From an uncultured Clostridia bacterium (GTDB lineage: Bacteria > Bacillota > Clostridia > UBA1381), in contig CANQJC010000004.1 of the NCBI GenBank assembly GCA_947624165.1, forward strand, positions 1 through 64,000: a stretch of 64,000 bases of DNA, written 5' to 3'. The position numbers were made by a program, and so were the translations under genes. Shown piece after piece: positions 37,378 through 46,816 of this stretch; within the stretch, counting starts at the first letter, position 1, and each line of letters begins with the position of its first letter. The notes under the pieces were generated by a model. The model was not told where the DNA came from and made no database searches. It worked only from the letters and a program-made list of their open reading frames with translations.

Positions 37378-38176
37378 AATCTTTGCTTACGCGTTTATGC
37401 GCCGCGCGTTTCTCGCTGCGGCGTTGATAGCTGTGATCGCTCCTTGTATGGGTATGCCGCTCGTCCTCAAGCGTCTTTCGGCAATAGGCGACGCCGCGTC
37501 TCACTCCGCGCTTGCCGGTATCGCGCTCGGACTTTTGATACATATCAATCCGATACTCGGCGCGGTTGCTTTTTCAATTGCGGCGGTACTCGGTATCGAG
37601 GGTTTGAGAAAGGTTTTCGGCGGATACTCCGAGATCGCGCCCGTTGTCGTAATGTCTGCGGGGATCGGATTAACGGCGGTGCTGTCGGGATTTATACAAG
37701 GCGGTTCCGCGAATCTTTCCGGCTTTTTGTTCGGCTCGATCGTGGCGATATCCGATTTTGAGATGTGTCTCACAATAGGTCTGTGCGCTGTCGTCATAGT
37801 CGTAACGCTTCTTTTATACAAGGAATTGTTTTTTGTGACGTTCGACGAGGAAGCCGCGCGTCTTTCGGGTATGCCGGTCGGCGCGGTAAATTTTGTGATT
37901 ATGATACTTACTGCCGTGACCGTTTCCGTCGCGTCGAGAATAGTCGGCGCGCTGATGATTTCGTCGCTGCTTGTCATTCCCGTCGCGGCGGCGATGATGA
38001 TAGCGAAAAGCTATAAGCAGACGATGATTTTGTCGGTCGTTTTTGCCGAAATATTCACAATGTCGGGACTTTTCGCGTCATATTATCTGGATTTAAGCTC
38101 CGGCGGCACGATAGTGCTTATCGGCGTTGTATTTTTGATTGCCGCCGCCGCGCTGACGGCGAAAAGAAGAAGGTGA
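37370..38176 (+). CDS. Metal ABC transporter permease
   Basis: 268 residues, ABC-3 family (ZnuB type), about eight membrane spans, with the conserved PLVLKRLSAIGDAASHSALAG segment near residues 24-45. The ATG at 37370 overlaps the ATPase stop and has AGAGGG at 37355-37360; the longer frame starting at 37346 lacks a ribosome site. Confidence 0.93.
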   Translation: MPEIFAYAFMRRAFLAAALIAVIAPCMGMPLVLKRLSAIGDAASHSALAGIALGLLIHINPILGAVAFSIAAVLGIEGLRKVFGGYSEIAPVVVMSAGIGLTAVLSGFIQGGSANLSGFLFGSIVAISDFEMCLTIGLCAVVIVVTLLLYKELFFVTFDEEAARLSGMPVGAVNFVIMILTAVTVSVASRIVGALMISSLLVIPVAAAMMIAKSYKQTMILSVVFAEIFTMSGLFASYYLDLSSGGTIVLIGVVFLIAAAALTAKRRR

Positions 38177-38181
38177 ACGAT

Positions 38182-38598
38182 GTGGAAATAAACAAAATTC
38201 TTTCGAATGCCGGACTGAAATGCACGGGACAGAGAATCAAGGTCATGGAAATACTTACCGCGGCGGATCTGCCGATGAGTGCCGAAAATATACACGCGCT
38301 CACGGACGGAATGTCGCTTTCGACGGTATACCGCATCGCGGAGAAGCTGTGCGAAAAGGGTATATTAAGCAAAAATACGATACGCGACAGCGACAAGTTT
38401 TATTACGAGCTTATCGGCGGCGCGCACCGTCATTACGCAATCTGCTTAAGCTGCGGGCAGATGCGCCGCGTAAACGTATGCCCCGTCGCCGCGCCCGATA
38501 TAGACGGCTTCACGGTAACGGGACATAAGCTTGAAATATACGGCTACTGCGCCGAATGTGAAAGACAGAAACAAACAGCAAAAAAACGCGTCCTATGA
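38182..38598 (+). CDS. Fur-family transcriptional regulator (probably Zur)
   Basis: 138 residues from a GTG start; AGAAGG at 38167-38172 fits 38182, though a GTG at 38173 is also in frame. N-terminal winged helix (LKCTGQRIKVMEILTAADLPMSAENIHAL) and C-terminal metal domain with HRHYAICLSC and YCAEC, the structural zinc Cys pairs. Overlap with the permease makes it the last gene of the transporter operon, so it likely represses that operon when metal is plentiful. PerR is less likely from context. Confidence 0.88.
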   Translation: MEINKILSNAGLKCTGQRIKVMEILTAADLPMSAENIHALTDGMSLSTVYRIAEKLCEKGILSKNTIRDSDKFYYELIGGAHRHYAICLSCGQMRRVNVCPVAAPDIDGFTVTGHKLEIYGYCAECERQKQTAKKRVL

Positions 38599-38608
38599 CG
38601 CGTTTTTT
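38581..38608. terminator. Bidirectional terminator
   Basis: AAAAAACGCGTC pairs with GACGCGTTTTTT around a 4-nt loop; it includes the regulator's stop codon and also serves the convergent membrane-protein gene. Confidence 0.9.
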
Positions 38609-38619
38609 AATATTCCGAA

Positions 38620-39417
38620 TTACAGCTTCGCACCGCATTTCATGCAGAATTTTTTATCGGGCGGGTTTTTGTTGCCGCATACTCCGCATACGTTTTCGTT
38701 CCCGTTATCGGCGGCTTTTATGAGCTTGGGAGCCGTCTTCTTAACGGGCTTCTTGCCGTATTCGTAAAATCCCGCGCTTACAAGCCCGAAGAACATCGGA
38801 GCGAATAAGCCGTAAACGAGCGATACGATTATATTGATGATCAAGAATACTATTCCCGCGTAAGGGATCAACGAAAGCAGCGACAGTATTCCCGACAAAA
38901 CCGCAAACGCGGCGGCGGGGAGGACGATCGCGATAAACATATATCCCTTCAGTCCCTTTGTGTCCGTCATGGATTTCTTGAGCGCGTCGGTTGCGCCGAC
39001 GTTCTTTTCCTCGTTTAATATATACGGTGTGAACGAATACGAAAGCGATTTTACTATCGCTATAAATGGTCCCGCGATGGGGATAATGAACCATAAAAAC
39101 GTCCACAGAGTGCGCCAGCACATACCGCCCGCCGTGCGCTTAAACGTCTTGAGGTCCGCGAAGGGCGAAAAGAGCGTTTTCGTGTCCGCTTCGCCGCCGT
39201 TATACACCTTGAAGAACACGGACGCGATACCGGCACTGAGCGCGGCGACGATCGGTATCGTTACTATCGGCACGTTTATGCCCAAAATCGCTGTCAAAAA
39301 CGCGAGCAGTCCGCTTAAAAGCGAAATGCCCCACAGCCTGAACGGCAGTTTTCCCATAATCGTAAATGTTCTTGAGTAAATTCCTTTGATCATAATTTCT
39401 GAATATGCTCCTTTCAT
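38620..39417 (-). CDS. Polytopic membrane protein with C-terminal zinc ribbon
   Basis: Up to 265 residues with six or so membrane spans (about residues 28-225; arrangement resembling DUF975 proteins) and a C-terminal zinc ribbon CGVCGNKNPPDKKFCMKCG. The function is unknown. The start is uncertain: 39417 has no ribosome site, while the ATG at 39393 has AAAGGAG 14 nt upstream, longer than usual. It lies 20 nt after the epimerase gene on the same strand without a terminator, so it may be a third gene of the arabinose operon. Confidence 0.7.
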   Translation of the reverse strand: MKGAYSEIMIKGIYSRTFTIMGKLPFRLWGISLLSGLLAFLTAILGINVPIVTIPIVAALSAGIASVFFKVYNGGEADTKTLFSPFADLKTFKRTAGGMCWRTLWTFLWFIIPIAGPFIAIVKSLSYSFTPYILNEEKNVGATDALKKSMTDTKGLKGYMFIAIVLPAAAFAVLSGILSLLSLIPYAGIVFLIINIIVSLVYGLFAPMFFGLVSAGFYEYGKKPVKKTAPKLIKAADNGNENVCGVCGNKNPPDKKFCMKCGAKL

Positions 39418-39437
39418 TGGATAGCCGTACGACGGAT

Positions 39438-40130
39438 TTATTTTCCCTGTCCGTAATACGCGTTTTCTCCATGCTTTCTGTAATAGTGCTTGTCCTGAAG
39501 CTCCTGCGGCGCGCTGTTTACGTCGGGGTTGATCATTTCGGTGCGGACCGCCATTTTCGCGACCTCCTCCAAAACGACCGCGTTATGGACAGCTTCGTGA
39601 CCGTCCTTTCCCCATGTAAACGGACCGTGATTTTTGCACAGTACCGCAGGTACGGCTTCGTAATCCTTATCTTTAAAGAAATCAACGATCAGCACGCCTG
39701 TGTTACGCTCGTAGCCGTCGTCTATTTCCTCTTTTGTCAGATTTCTTACGCACGGTATCTCACCGTACATATAATCGGCGTGGGTCGTGCCGTAGCAGGG
39801 GATCGCGCGTCCCGCCTGCGCCCAGCTTGTCGCCCACGGAGAATGTGTATGAACGATACCGCCGATTTTCGAGAACGCCTTGTACAGCTCGATATGCGTC
39901 GCCGTGTCGGAGGACGGGTTGTATTTTCCTTCGATTTTATTTCCGTTCAAATCGACGATGACCATATCGTCGGGCGTGAGCTTGTCATAATCCACGCCTG
40001 ACGGCTTTATCGCGAAATACCCGCTTTCTCTGTCTATTTCGCTGACGTTGCCCCAAGTAAAGGTGACAAGCCCGTGTTTCGGGAGAAGCATATTTGCTTC
40101 GTAAACTCTTTTTTTCAATTCTTCCAGCAT
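39438..40130 (-). CDS. araD: L-ribulose-5-phosphate 4-epimerase
   Basis: 230 residues, class II aldolase/epimerase fold. TWGNVSE (about 25-31), [24 protein letters not shown] and the metal-binding [14 protein letters not shown] and [10 protein letters not shown] motifs identify AraD. It converts L-ribulose 5-phosphate to D-xylulose 5-phosphate. AAAGGAG precedes the ATG, 13 nt after the kinase gene. Confidence 0.95.
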   Translation of the reverse strand: MLEELKKRVYEANMLLPKHGLVTFTWGNVSEIDRESGYFAIKPSGVDYDKLTPDDMVIVDLNGNKIEGKYNPSSDTATHIELYKAFSKIGGIVHTHSPWATSWAQAGRAIPCYGTTHADYMYGEIPCVRNLTKEEIDDGYERNTGVLIVDFFKDKDYEAVPAVLCKNHGPFTWGKDGHEAVHNAVVLEEVAKMAVRTEMINPDVNSAPQELQDKHYYRKHGENAYYGQGK

Positions 40131-40143
40131 AACGTTTTCTCCT

Positions 40144-41739
40144 TTATATTTTCATAGTCTCCACAGCCGCTCTCTCAACGGGGAGCGCGTCCACATACCT
40201 CGCGGTATACGCTTTGAAGCCCTCAACGTCCTTGCCGTCCGGCTCGAGCGTATAAACGCTTGCGTCTTTAAAGACCTTGTTGTTAAGAAAATCGGTGAGA
40301 GTCTCGCCGTTTTCTTTGTTCTTCATATACGACGCGAGCAAAGCTATGCCCCATGCGCCGCCTTCTCCGGCGGTTTCCATGAGCGATACGCTCGTGTTTA
40401 TCGCCGCCGCCATAAATTTTTGCCCCACGTCCTTAGTCTTAAAGAGACCGCCGTGACCGAACATTTTGTCTATTTTAACATTCTCGTCAGCAAGAATATC
40501 CATACCTATTTTAAGCGTCGCGAGCGATGAATACAGGTGCGCGCGCATCATGTTCGCGAGATTGAATTCGGCGTCGGGAGTACGCGCGAACAGGGGTCGT
40601 CCCTCGGTCATACGCGTGATGTTTTCGCCCGAGAAATAATTGTAGGAAATAAGACCGCCGCAGTCCGCTTTACCTTCGAGTGCCTTGAAATAAAGCGTGT
40701 CATAAAGCTTGGGCGTGCTTATCTCAACGCCAAGCTCCGCTGCGAACTCACGGAATATATTGACCCACGCGTTTAAATCCGACGTGCAGTTGTTAACATG
40801 AACCATAGCCACGTCGTCTCCGGCGGGAGTGGTTACTATGTCAATTTCGGGATACGCTTTTTCGAGCGGCTTTTCAAGCACGACCATTGCGAACACCGAC
40901 GTACCGGCGGACACGTTTCCCGTGCGCTTTGTTATACTGTTTGTCGCGGTCATGCCCGTACCCGCGTCGCCTTCGGGCGGACACAGGGGTACGCCCGGTT
41001 TGAGCGTTCCCGACGGGTCGAGGAAACGCGCGCCGTCCTCGGTGAGCGTACCGGCGTTTTCGCCGGCTGTAAGTATCCTCGGCATGATGTTCTGAGCCTT
41101 TATACCGTGCGCTTTGACCGCGGGGATATTATTGAACTTTTCGAGCATTTCCGCGTTATAGCTTTTTGACGCGCTGTCTATCGGGAACATTCCCGACGCT
41201 TCGCCTACGCCCAGTACGAACTCTCCCGTGAGCAGCCAGTGTATGTAGCCCGCGAGCGTCGTAAGATATTTTACCGACGGTATATGCTCTTCCTTGTTTA
41301 AAACGGCTTGATACAAATGCGCTATGCTCCATCTTTCGGGAATATTAAAGCCGAAAAGCTTCGTCAGCTCCGCCGCCGCGTCGGCGGTTATGCTGTTGCG
41401 CCATGTCCTGAACGGAACGAGCAGATTTTTGTCCTTGTCAAACGCCATATAGCCGTGCATCATCGCGCTTATGCCTATCGCGCCGAAGGTTTCGAGCTTC
41501 GCGCCGTACCGCTTCGCAACGTCGTCGGACAAAGAACGATAGCAGCTTTGCAGCCCTGTGCGTATATCTTCGAGCGAATACGTCCATATACCGTTTTCCA
41601 GACGGTTTTCCCACTCGTGGCTGCCCGACGCTATGGGAGAGTTGTCCTCATCCACAAGCACAGCCTTTATACGCGTGGAACCGAATTCGATACCGAGCGA
41701 CGTTTTGCCGTTCGCAACGGCTTTTGTTATATCTTTCAT
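40144..41739 (-). CDS. FGGY-family carbohydrate kinase, probable L-ribulokinase
   Basis: 531 residues of the FGGY sugar-kinase family: N-terminal phosphate-binding [17 protein letters not shown] (about 14-30) and C-terminal [17 protein letters not shown] (about 438-454). It differs from the classic AraB sequence but lies directly before araD, so L-ribulose is the expected substrate; xylulose is the main alternative. AAAGGAG precedes the ATG. Confidence 0.85.
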   Translation of the reverse strand: MKDITKAVANGKTSLGIEFGSTRIKAVLVDEDNSPIASGSHEWENRLENGIWTYSLEDIRTGLQSCYRSLSDDVAKRYGAKLETFGAIGISAMMHGYMAFDKDKNLLVPFRTWRNSITADAAAELTKLFGFNIPERWSIAHLYQAVLNKEEHIPSVKYLTTLAGYIHWLLTGEFVLGVGEASGMFPIDSASKSYNAEMLEKFNNIPAVKAHGIKAQNIMPRILTAGENAGTLTEDGARFLDPSGTLKPGVPLCPPEGDAGTGMTATNSITKRTGNVSAGTSVFAMVVLEKPLEKAYPEIDIVTTPAGDDVAMVHVNNCTSDLNAWVNIFREFAAELGVEISTPKLYDTLYFKALEGKADCGGLISYNYFSGENITRMTEGRPLFARTPDAEFNLANMMRAHLYSSLATLKIGMDILADENVKIDKMFGHGGLFKTKDVGQKFMAAAINTSVSLMETAGEGGAWGIALLASYMKNKENGETLTDFLNNKVFKDASVYTLEPDGKDVEGFKAYTARYVDALPVERAAVETMKI

Positions 41740-41774
41740 AGCTTTCTCCTTTTTTATATTAAATCATCATGAAT

Positions 41775-41811
41775 ATTATATAACATATTTTGGGTAATTT
41801 GCAATACAAAT
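41775..41811 (-). promoter_or_regulatory. Promoter with AraR-like operator before the arabinose genes
   Basis: On the minus strand TTGCAA (41804-41799), 18-nt spacer, TATAAT (41780-41775). A dyad ATTTG-TATTG-CAAAT (41797-41811) overlaps the -35 and resembles the Bacillus AraR operator ATTTGTACGTACAAAT. Overlap with -35 would suit repression. No araR gene is seen here. Confidence 0.5.
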
Positions 41812-41852
41812 CTATGAAAAAGTTCAAGAAAATGCTCGTAAAAACATAGAGG

Positions 41853-41881
41853 TTGCAATTCAAGGCAAAATGTGATAAAAT
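41853..41881 (+). promoter_or_regulatory. Promoter of AAA+ ATPase gene
   Basis: TTGCAA (41853-41858), 17-nt spacer, TAAAAT (41876-41881); divergent from the arabinose promoter. Confidence 0.6.
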
Positions 41882-41912
41882 ATTAAGGAAGATACCGATA
41901 TTGGAGGATACA

Positions 41913-43079
41913 ATGGATTTACTTATATTTAATAACATAGAGCGGGATACGTGTATAAAAGCCGTCGCGGAAAAGGATAACATAACCGTGCTCAGAGAAA
42001 TAATCGATTTCTCCGAGACGTGCGGCGTCACGAACAACGCCGTGAGGGAGTATACCGCGTCGCTTCTTGCCGACGACGACAATATACTTTCCCGCCTTGC
42101 CTGCGCGGGAAAGCGCATAGGCGACGATTTGTACCGTCTCGCTCTTATGGACGCGGAACAGATTTATAAGAAGCTGTTCGCCATTCAGATAAAATACTCG
42201 CCGTCCGGCAACGATACCGGCTTTTCCGAAGCCTATACCGAATCCATAAAAGCCATAACGAACGCGTCAAGCGCGAAGGAAATGCTCGATTCGCTGATAC
42301 GTCATTACGGCACGCTCGGCTGCGGCACGCTCGCCAAGTATATAGCCTTTAAATACGACGGCGCGCTCACGGGAGTGAGTATGCTGGATTCTATCACGTT
42401 TGACGATCTTGTGGGCATAGAATATCAGAAACGCACGATAATTGATAATACCCGTGAATTTCTGGAGGGCAAAGCGGCGAACAACGTTTTGCTTTTCGGC
42501 GACAGAGGTACGGGAAAATCATCTTCCGTAAAGGCTCTTATCAACATGTTCGGGAACGACGGACTACGCATGATAGAAATGCCGAAAAGCTGCATAAAGG
42601 ATATCCCCGCGCTTTCGAAAGCTCTTTCGTCAAGCCCGAACAAATACATAATTTTTCTCGACGACCTGACGTTCGAAAAGCACGAAACGGAATACCGCGC
42701 GTTGAAGGTCGCCATGGAAGGGCAGCTTCAGGCGAACGCCGAGAATGTTCTTATCTACGCAACGTCAAACAGACGGCATCTCATCCGCGAGAATTGGTCG
42801 GACCGCGAAGGAGGAGAAGTGCATGTGAACGACCAAATACAGGAGACGATGTCGCTGTCGGAGCGTTTCGGAATAAGTCTCGTGTTCTCGGCTCCGACGC
42901 AAAAGGAATATCTGAACATCGTCGCCGAACTTCTCAAAAAACGCGGAGTGGAGATAAACGGCGATATAGAAAAGCAGGCGGTCGTATGGGAAATGAATTA
43001 CGGAGGAAAAAGCGCGAGATGCGCCAAGCAATTTGTAAATTCATATATGGCTAAGCAAAACGGAAAGGAAGATTTGTGA
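41913..43079 (+). CDS. DUF815 family AAA+ ATPase
   Basis: 388 residues. An N-terminal helical region of about 160 residues precedes an AAA+ domain with Walker A GDRGTGKS (196-203), Walker B IIFLDDLTF and an Arg-rich sensor segment YATSNRRHLI. DUF815 ATPases are widespread in Firmicutes and Proteobacteria with no settled role. GGAGG precedes the ATG at 41913; the frame open from 41853 overlaps the promoter. The stop overlaps the next start (TGATG), so it is coupled to a secreted protein. Confidence 0.9.
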   Translation: MDLLIFNNIERDTCIKAVAEKDNITVLREIIDFSETCGVTNNAVREYTASLLADDDNILSRLACAGKRIGDDLYRLALMDAEQIYKKLFAIQIKYSPSGNDTGFSEAYTESIKAITNASSAKEMLDSLIRHYGTLGCGTLAKYIAFKYDGALTGVSMLDSITFDDLVGIEYQKRTIIDNTREFLEGKAANNVLLFGDRGTGKSSSVKALINMFGNDGLRMIEMPKSCIKDIPALSKALSSSPNKYIIFLDDLTFEKHETEYRALKVAMEGQLQANAENVLIYATSNRRHLIRENWSDREGGEVHVNDQIQETMSLSERFGISLVFSAPTQKEYLNIVAELLKKRGVEINGDIEKQAVVWEMNYGGKSARCAKQFVNSYMAKQNGKEDL

Positions 43080-44212
43080 TGAAAAAAAAGCTGATATCAT
43101 TTTTGTTGGCTGTATCGGCACTTGGAAGCACGGCGTTCGCCGAGACGCTTACGGCCGATTACGGCGCGTCCGGCGCGTCGTTTAAATCGGAGGGCGACGA
43201 CAGAGCCGTGATCATGTGTTATGACGACGAAGGAAAGCTGTGTTACAGCAATATGTATAAATCCGAAAACGGCGAATTTACCGCCGCCGTCCCCGACGAA
43301 TACATGAACGCCAAGAAGAAAATATATTTCGCCGCCACCGGCAGACTTATGGACTTTGAAATCAAGCAGGAGGAAACGCCCTCCCCGACGGCGTCTCCCG
43401 AACCTACTCCGGCACCGTCTCCCGAAGCTTCCGCGAAGCCCTCGGAGACCGCTGAACCTCAAAAGACTTTACCGTCCGTGTACGAGAAGGAATCCGACAG
43501 GATCTACGCTCCCGCGATGGTCAAGGAGGTTTCGGTAAGCACGGGCGCGAACGGCGACGACGTTTACGCGCTGACGCTCTTCTATGCGGGAGAGGAAATA
43601 TCCGTGGGTGTGGAAACCGATCTGACGATCGCTACCGCGCCCGAAGCGTATTCGTACATGAAGGGAGAGACGGTCAACGCGCTCCGCGAAGGAGATGTGA
43701 TTTGTCTCACGGCGAATATATCGGGCGACAGAATACGCACCGTCGATTTTATATTCAGACCGACAGACGAGGATATCGTCACGGGCGGTACGGATTACGG
43801 CGTGAATTTTGAAAAGCTTGTGACGGACGGCGGCATGGTTGCCGGCAAGTGGGCGTATATGAATTACGGCTCCCATACCCCGACCGACAGATACGCGTAC
43901 GCTTTCGGCATTATCGGCAGATCGGATTCTAATTCGTTTATGCTGATAAATAAAAACGGTCTTGAGGACGACGGGATCGAATTTGACCTTGCGCGCGACA
44001 CGATAGTGTATTCGTGCGACGTCGGCGCGAAGGATTACGAGCTTGAGATAACCGACAGAGCTGCGGTAAGGACGACGCTTCCGCGCAGCGCGTTCAACAA
44101 CGACGAAGCGAAAGCGGAGCTTACCGACGATTACAGCTATAATTACGCGCTTGTAAGGATCGTAGACGGTACTGCCGCCGACGTAATACTTTATAATAAT
44201 TATAACGAATGA
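43079..44212 (+). CDS. Secreted protein of unknown function with Pro-rich linker
   Basis: 377 residues: signal peptide (about 1-22, cleavage after AFA), an N-terminal beta-type domain, a Pro/Glu/Ser/Thr-rich linker (about 98-135) and a larger C-terminal domain of alternating strands (140-377). I recognise no family. The ATG shares one base with the DUF815 stop. The linker suggests a cell-wall-exposed two-domain protein. Confidence 0.8.
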   Translation: MKKKLISFLLAVSALGSTAFAETLTADYGASGASFKSEGDDRAVIMCYDDEGKLCYSNMYKSENGEFTAAVPDEYMNAKKKIYFAATGRLMDFEIKQEETPSPTASPEPTPAPSPEASAKPSETAEPQKTLPSVYEKESDRIYAPAMVKEVSVSTGANGDDVYALTLFYAGEEISVGVETDLTIATAPEAYSYMKGETVNALREGDVICLTANISGDRIRTVDFIFRPTDEDIVTGGTDYGVNFEKLVTDGGMVAGKWAYMNYGSHTPTDRYAYAFGIIGRSDSNSFMLINKNGLEDDGIEFDLARDTIVYSCDVGAKDYELEITDRAAVRTTLPRSAFNNDEAKAELTDDYSYNYALVRIVDGTAADVILYNNYNE

Positions 44213-44252
44213 ATTTAACATCGGCGAATGATTAACTCAACAAATCCGATAC

Positions 44253-44271
44253 AGCCGCTTTCGGCGGCTGC
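44253..44271 (+). other. Hairpin without T tract
   Basis: CAGCCGC/GCGGCTG stem with a 5-nt loop between the secreted-protein gene and the 3D-domain gene. No T run follows, so termination is doubtful; an RNA processing or stability element is possible. Confidence 0.4.
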
Positions 44272-44297
44272 GTAAGAAAGTAGGAGGAAATTACGAT

Positions 44298-45332
44298 ATG
44301 AATATCTTAAGAAGGACTGCCGCGGCGGCATTGTTCGCCGTCCTGACGGCAGCGTGTCTTAGGGGAGTATACGCTGCGGATATATCCGTAAAGATGGAAT
44401 CGGTAGCGTCCGAGGGCTCACAGTACGTAAGCTTCGGGGACGTGAAACCGATTATTATTGAGGACCGAACACTTGTTTCCGCAAGGGATATGGCGGAAGC
44501 GGCGGGTATGCAGGTCGCTTGGGATCAGCCCACTCAGACCGCTCTCCTTACGCTCACTCCCAACGCTTATTCCGACAAACCGATAGAGCGTTACGCCGCG
44601 GAGGTAATAAGCCGTATAAACGGATTCGGACTTGATTTGACGCCGGTAAGCATCACCGCCGCGTTAAGACTTTACGACGACAACGCCGTTATAAGGTATA
44701 ATTTTATTGATACAGACGGAGACGTTGTCGCGATAGGAAAAAAATACCCGCTCGATTCGCAGGCGGCTCTTGTGAACGACGGTACGCTCGTGATACCGAT
44801 ACGTCACTCGATGGAGATGTTCGGCTTGACGGTAGACTGGAATCAGGACGAACGCTGTGCGTATGTTTCGATACCCGACGACCCGAAGCCGTTCGAGGAC
44901 ATAGCCATAATAGCGAATCCGGGCGAGGGCGAATATTCATACGCTCTCGAAGCCCCCGAAAATGCGGGGATCATATACATACCGACCGAAGAAACGCCCG
45001 ATCAATCGTATGCTGTGGATAGCAGCGGTATGAATATAGGCGAATACATAGGCAATTTTAAAATAACGCATTACTGTCCTTGCGCGATCTGCAACGGCGG
45101 TCACGGCGGCAATACCGCGTGGGCGGGCAAGCTTATCCCCGGACAGACTATCGCCGTAAATCCGAACACGATACCTAAGCTCAGCTGGGTATATGTCGAT
45201 GGGTACGGTTTTCGCCGCGCAGAAGATACGGGCGGCGGAATAGAGGAGTACCATATCGATATGGCGGTGCCTACGCACGCCATGGCTATGGAGCTCGGAG
45301 TGGTATACAGAGACGTATATTTCGCATATTAA
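44298..45332 (+). CDS. Secreted 3D-domain protein with copper-amine-oxidase-like stalk domain
   Basis: 344 residues. Signal peptide (about 1-26), two copies of the amine-oxidase N-terminal-like domain (about 45-92 and 130-190; VSARDMAEAAGMQVAWD), a spacer, then a 3D domain (about 248-344) with FKITHYCPCAICNGG and the Asp triad in YVDGYGF, EDTGG and HIDMAVPTH. 3D domains form the double-psi barrel of MltA/RpfB-type peptidoglycan lytic transglycosylases. Likely cuts or remodels cell wall. TAGGAGG precedes the ATG. Confidence 0.9.
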   Translation: MNILRRTAAAALFAVLTAACLRGVYAADISVKMESVASEGSQYVSFGDVKPIIIEDRTLVSARDMAEAAGMQVAWDQPTQTALLTLTPNAYSDKPIERYAAEVISRINGFGLDLTPVSITAALRLYDDNAVIRYNFIDTDGDVVAIGKKYPLDSQAALVNDGTLVIPIRHSMEMFGLTVDWNQDERCAYVSIPDDPKPFEDIAIIANPGEGEYSYALEAPENAGIIYIPTEETPDQSYAVDSSGMNIGEYIGNFKITHYCPCAICNGGHGGNTAWAGKLIPGQTIAVNPNTIPKLSWVYVDGYGFRRAEDTGGGIEEYHIDMAVPTHAMAMELGVVYRDVYFAY

Positions 45333-45337
45333 AATAA

Positions 45338-45361
45338 AAAAACGGCGCGAGCCGTTTTTTT
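45338..45361. terminator. Bidirectional terminator
   Basis: AAAAACGGC/GCCGTTTTT stem with a GCGA loop between the convergent 3D-domain and amylase genes. Confidence 0.92.
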
Positions 45362-45376
45362 ATTTGCGTTTTTCGA

Positions 45377-46687
45377 TTATCTTTCCGTTTTCCAGAAACG
45401 TACCGTGTAAGGCGGGATCTCGCTTCCGCCGCCGAAATCATGTTCTTCGCCCGTTATCAGATCCGTCGCTCTGCCGCAGCCGGCGTCGAAATGCGCCGTG
45501 ACAGGTTCGCTGTCCGCGTTGATCGCCACAAGCACGCGTTCTCCGTTATATTTTCTTTCAAAAATACAATGCTTATTTTGAAGCACTACGGAACGGAAAT
45601 CGCCGTATGAGAGTGCGCGGCACTGTTTGCGCGCGGCTGCGAGCTTGGATATAAAATCCGTAAGCTCGTTTTCTGTCGGCTCGTCAAAGCAGGCGCGCAG
45701 AGCAGGATCGCCTTCGCTTTTGTCAGCCTTCGCGCCCCATTCGCTTCCGTAGTATACGCATGGAATACCCGGCATACCGAAAATCATACCGTAGGCGAGA
45801 GGAATATGCTTTTCGTTCGTCAGAATACTCGCTATTCTTGTCACGTCATGGTTGTCGACAAAGCTCAGAAGATGCTTTCCCTTGTAAAGCGTCCAGCCCT
45901 CGGGACCGAACTGACGCAGGAGCGAATGGACTATTTCAAACATATTCATACTGTTAAAGCTTGAATAAACGCCCTTGTAACATTCATAATTTGTACAGCT
46001 GTGACACATCTCATCGTTTACGAATTGATTGTAATCGCCGTGGAGCAGCTCGCCTATGAGGACGAAATCGCTTTTGAGACTGTTCGTAAACGAGCGCAGA
46101 CGTTTCAGAAAATCCTTGTCGAGACAGTACGCCACATCGAGACGCAGACCGTCTATTTCAAATTCGTCGATCCAGTATTTTACCGCGTCAAATATATGAC
46201 CTATCACTTCCTCGTTCCTGAGATTAAGCTTCACGAGGTCATAATTACCCTCCCAGCCTTCGTACCAAAGACCGTCGTTGTATTGTGAGTTGCCGCTGAA
46301 GTTAATAAAAAACCAATCGCGGTAGCGTGAGCTTTCGCGGTTCAAAAGAACGTCCCGAAAAGCCCAGAATCCTCTTCCGACATGGTTAAACACACCGTCC
46401 AGCACGACTTTTATGCCGTTTTTGTGAAGCGTGTCGACGACCGATTTGAAATCCTCGTTCGTACCGAGACGGCAGTCTATTTTCTTGTAGTCGCGCGTGT
46501 TGTAGCCGTGAGTGTCGCTCTCAAACACGGGAGAGAAATAAATCGCGTCCGCACCCAGATCCTTTATATGTCCTATCCATTCGTTGACTTTTTTGATCCT
46601 GCTTTTCAAAACGCCGTCGTTCTCGTACGGCGCGCCGCAGAAGCCCAAAGGATAGATTTGATAAAACACACTTTCATATGCCCACAT
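45377..46687 (-). CDS. GH13 alpha-amylase family enzyme
   Basis: 436 residues without a signal peptide. GH13 regions are seen in order: DGVFNHVG (98-105), GLRLDVAYC with nucleophile D184, IGELLH with acid/base E213, and FVDNHD with D281. The length and the N-terminal FYQIYPLGFCGAP are those of intracellular cyclomaltodextrinase/neopullulanase-like or maltogenic enzymes. Acts on alpha-1,4-glucans or maltodextrins. TAAGGAGG precedes the ATG. Confidence 0.93.
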   Translation of the reverse strand: MWAYESVFYQIYPLGFCGAPYENDGVLKSRIKKVNEWIGHIKDLGADAIYFSPVFESDTHGYNTRDYKKIDCRLGTNEDFKSVVDTLHKNGIKVVLDGVFNHVGRGFWAFRDVLLNRESSRYRDWFFINFSGNSQYNDGLWYEGWEGNYDLVKLNLRNEEVIGHIFDAVKYWIDEFEIDGLRLDVAYCLDKDFLKRLRSFTNSLKSDFVLIGELLHGDYNQFVNDEMCHSCTNYECYKGVYSSFNSMNMFEIVHSLLRQFGPEGWTLYKGKHLLSFVDNHDVTRIASILTNEKHIPLAYGMIFGMPGIPCVYYGSEWGAKADKSEGDPALRACFDEPTENELTDFISKLAAARKQCRALSYGDFRSVVLQNKHCIFERKYNGERVLVAINADSEPVTAHFDAGCGRATDLITGEEHDFGGGSEIPPYTVRFWKTER

Positions 46688-46718
46688 ATTTTTTCCTCCT
46701 TACCGATTATACTTAAAC

Positions 46719-46748
46719 AGTATATCATTATTTTACGCAAAAAGTCAA
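46719..46748 (-). promoter_or_regulatory. Promoter of amylase gene
   Basis: Minus strand: TTGACT (46748-46743), 18-nt spacer, TATACT (46724-46719). Confidence 0.65.
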
Positions 46749-46786
46749 TATTTATCTTATTTGCGCCGTTCTTTTTGAAGAATATG

Positions 46787-46815
46787 TTTACAAACCGTTC
46801 CAGATATGTTAGAAT
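46787..46815 (+). promoter_or_regulatory. Promoter of acyltransferase gene
   Basis: TTTACA (46787-46792), 17-nt spacer, TAGAAT (46810-46815); start near 46822. Confidence 0.7.
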
Positions 46816-46816
46816 A

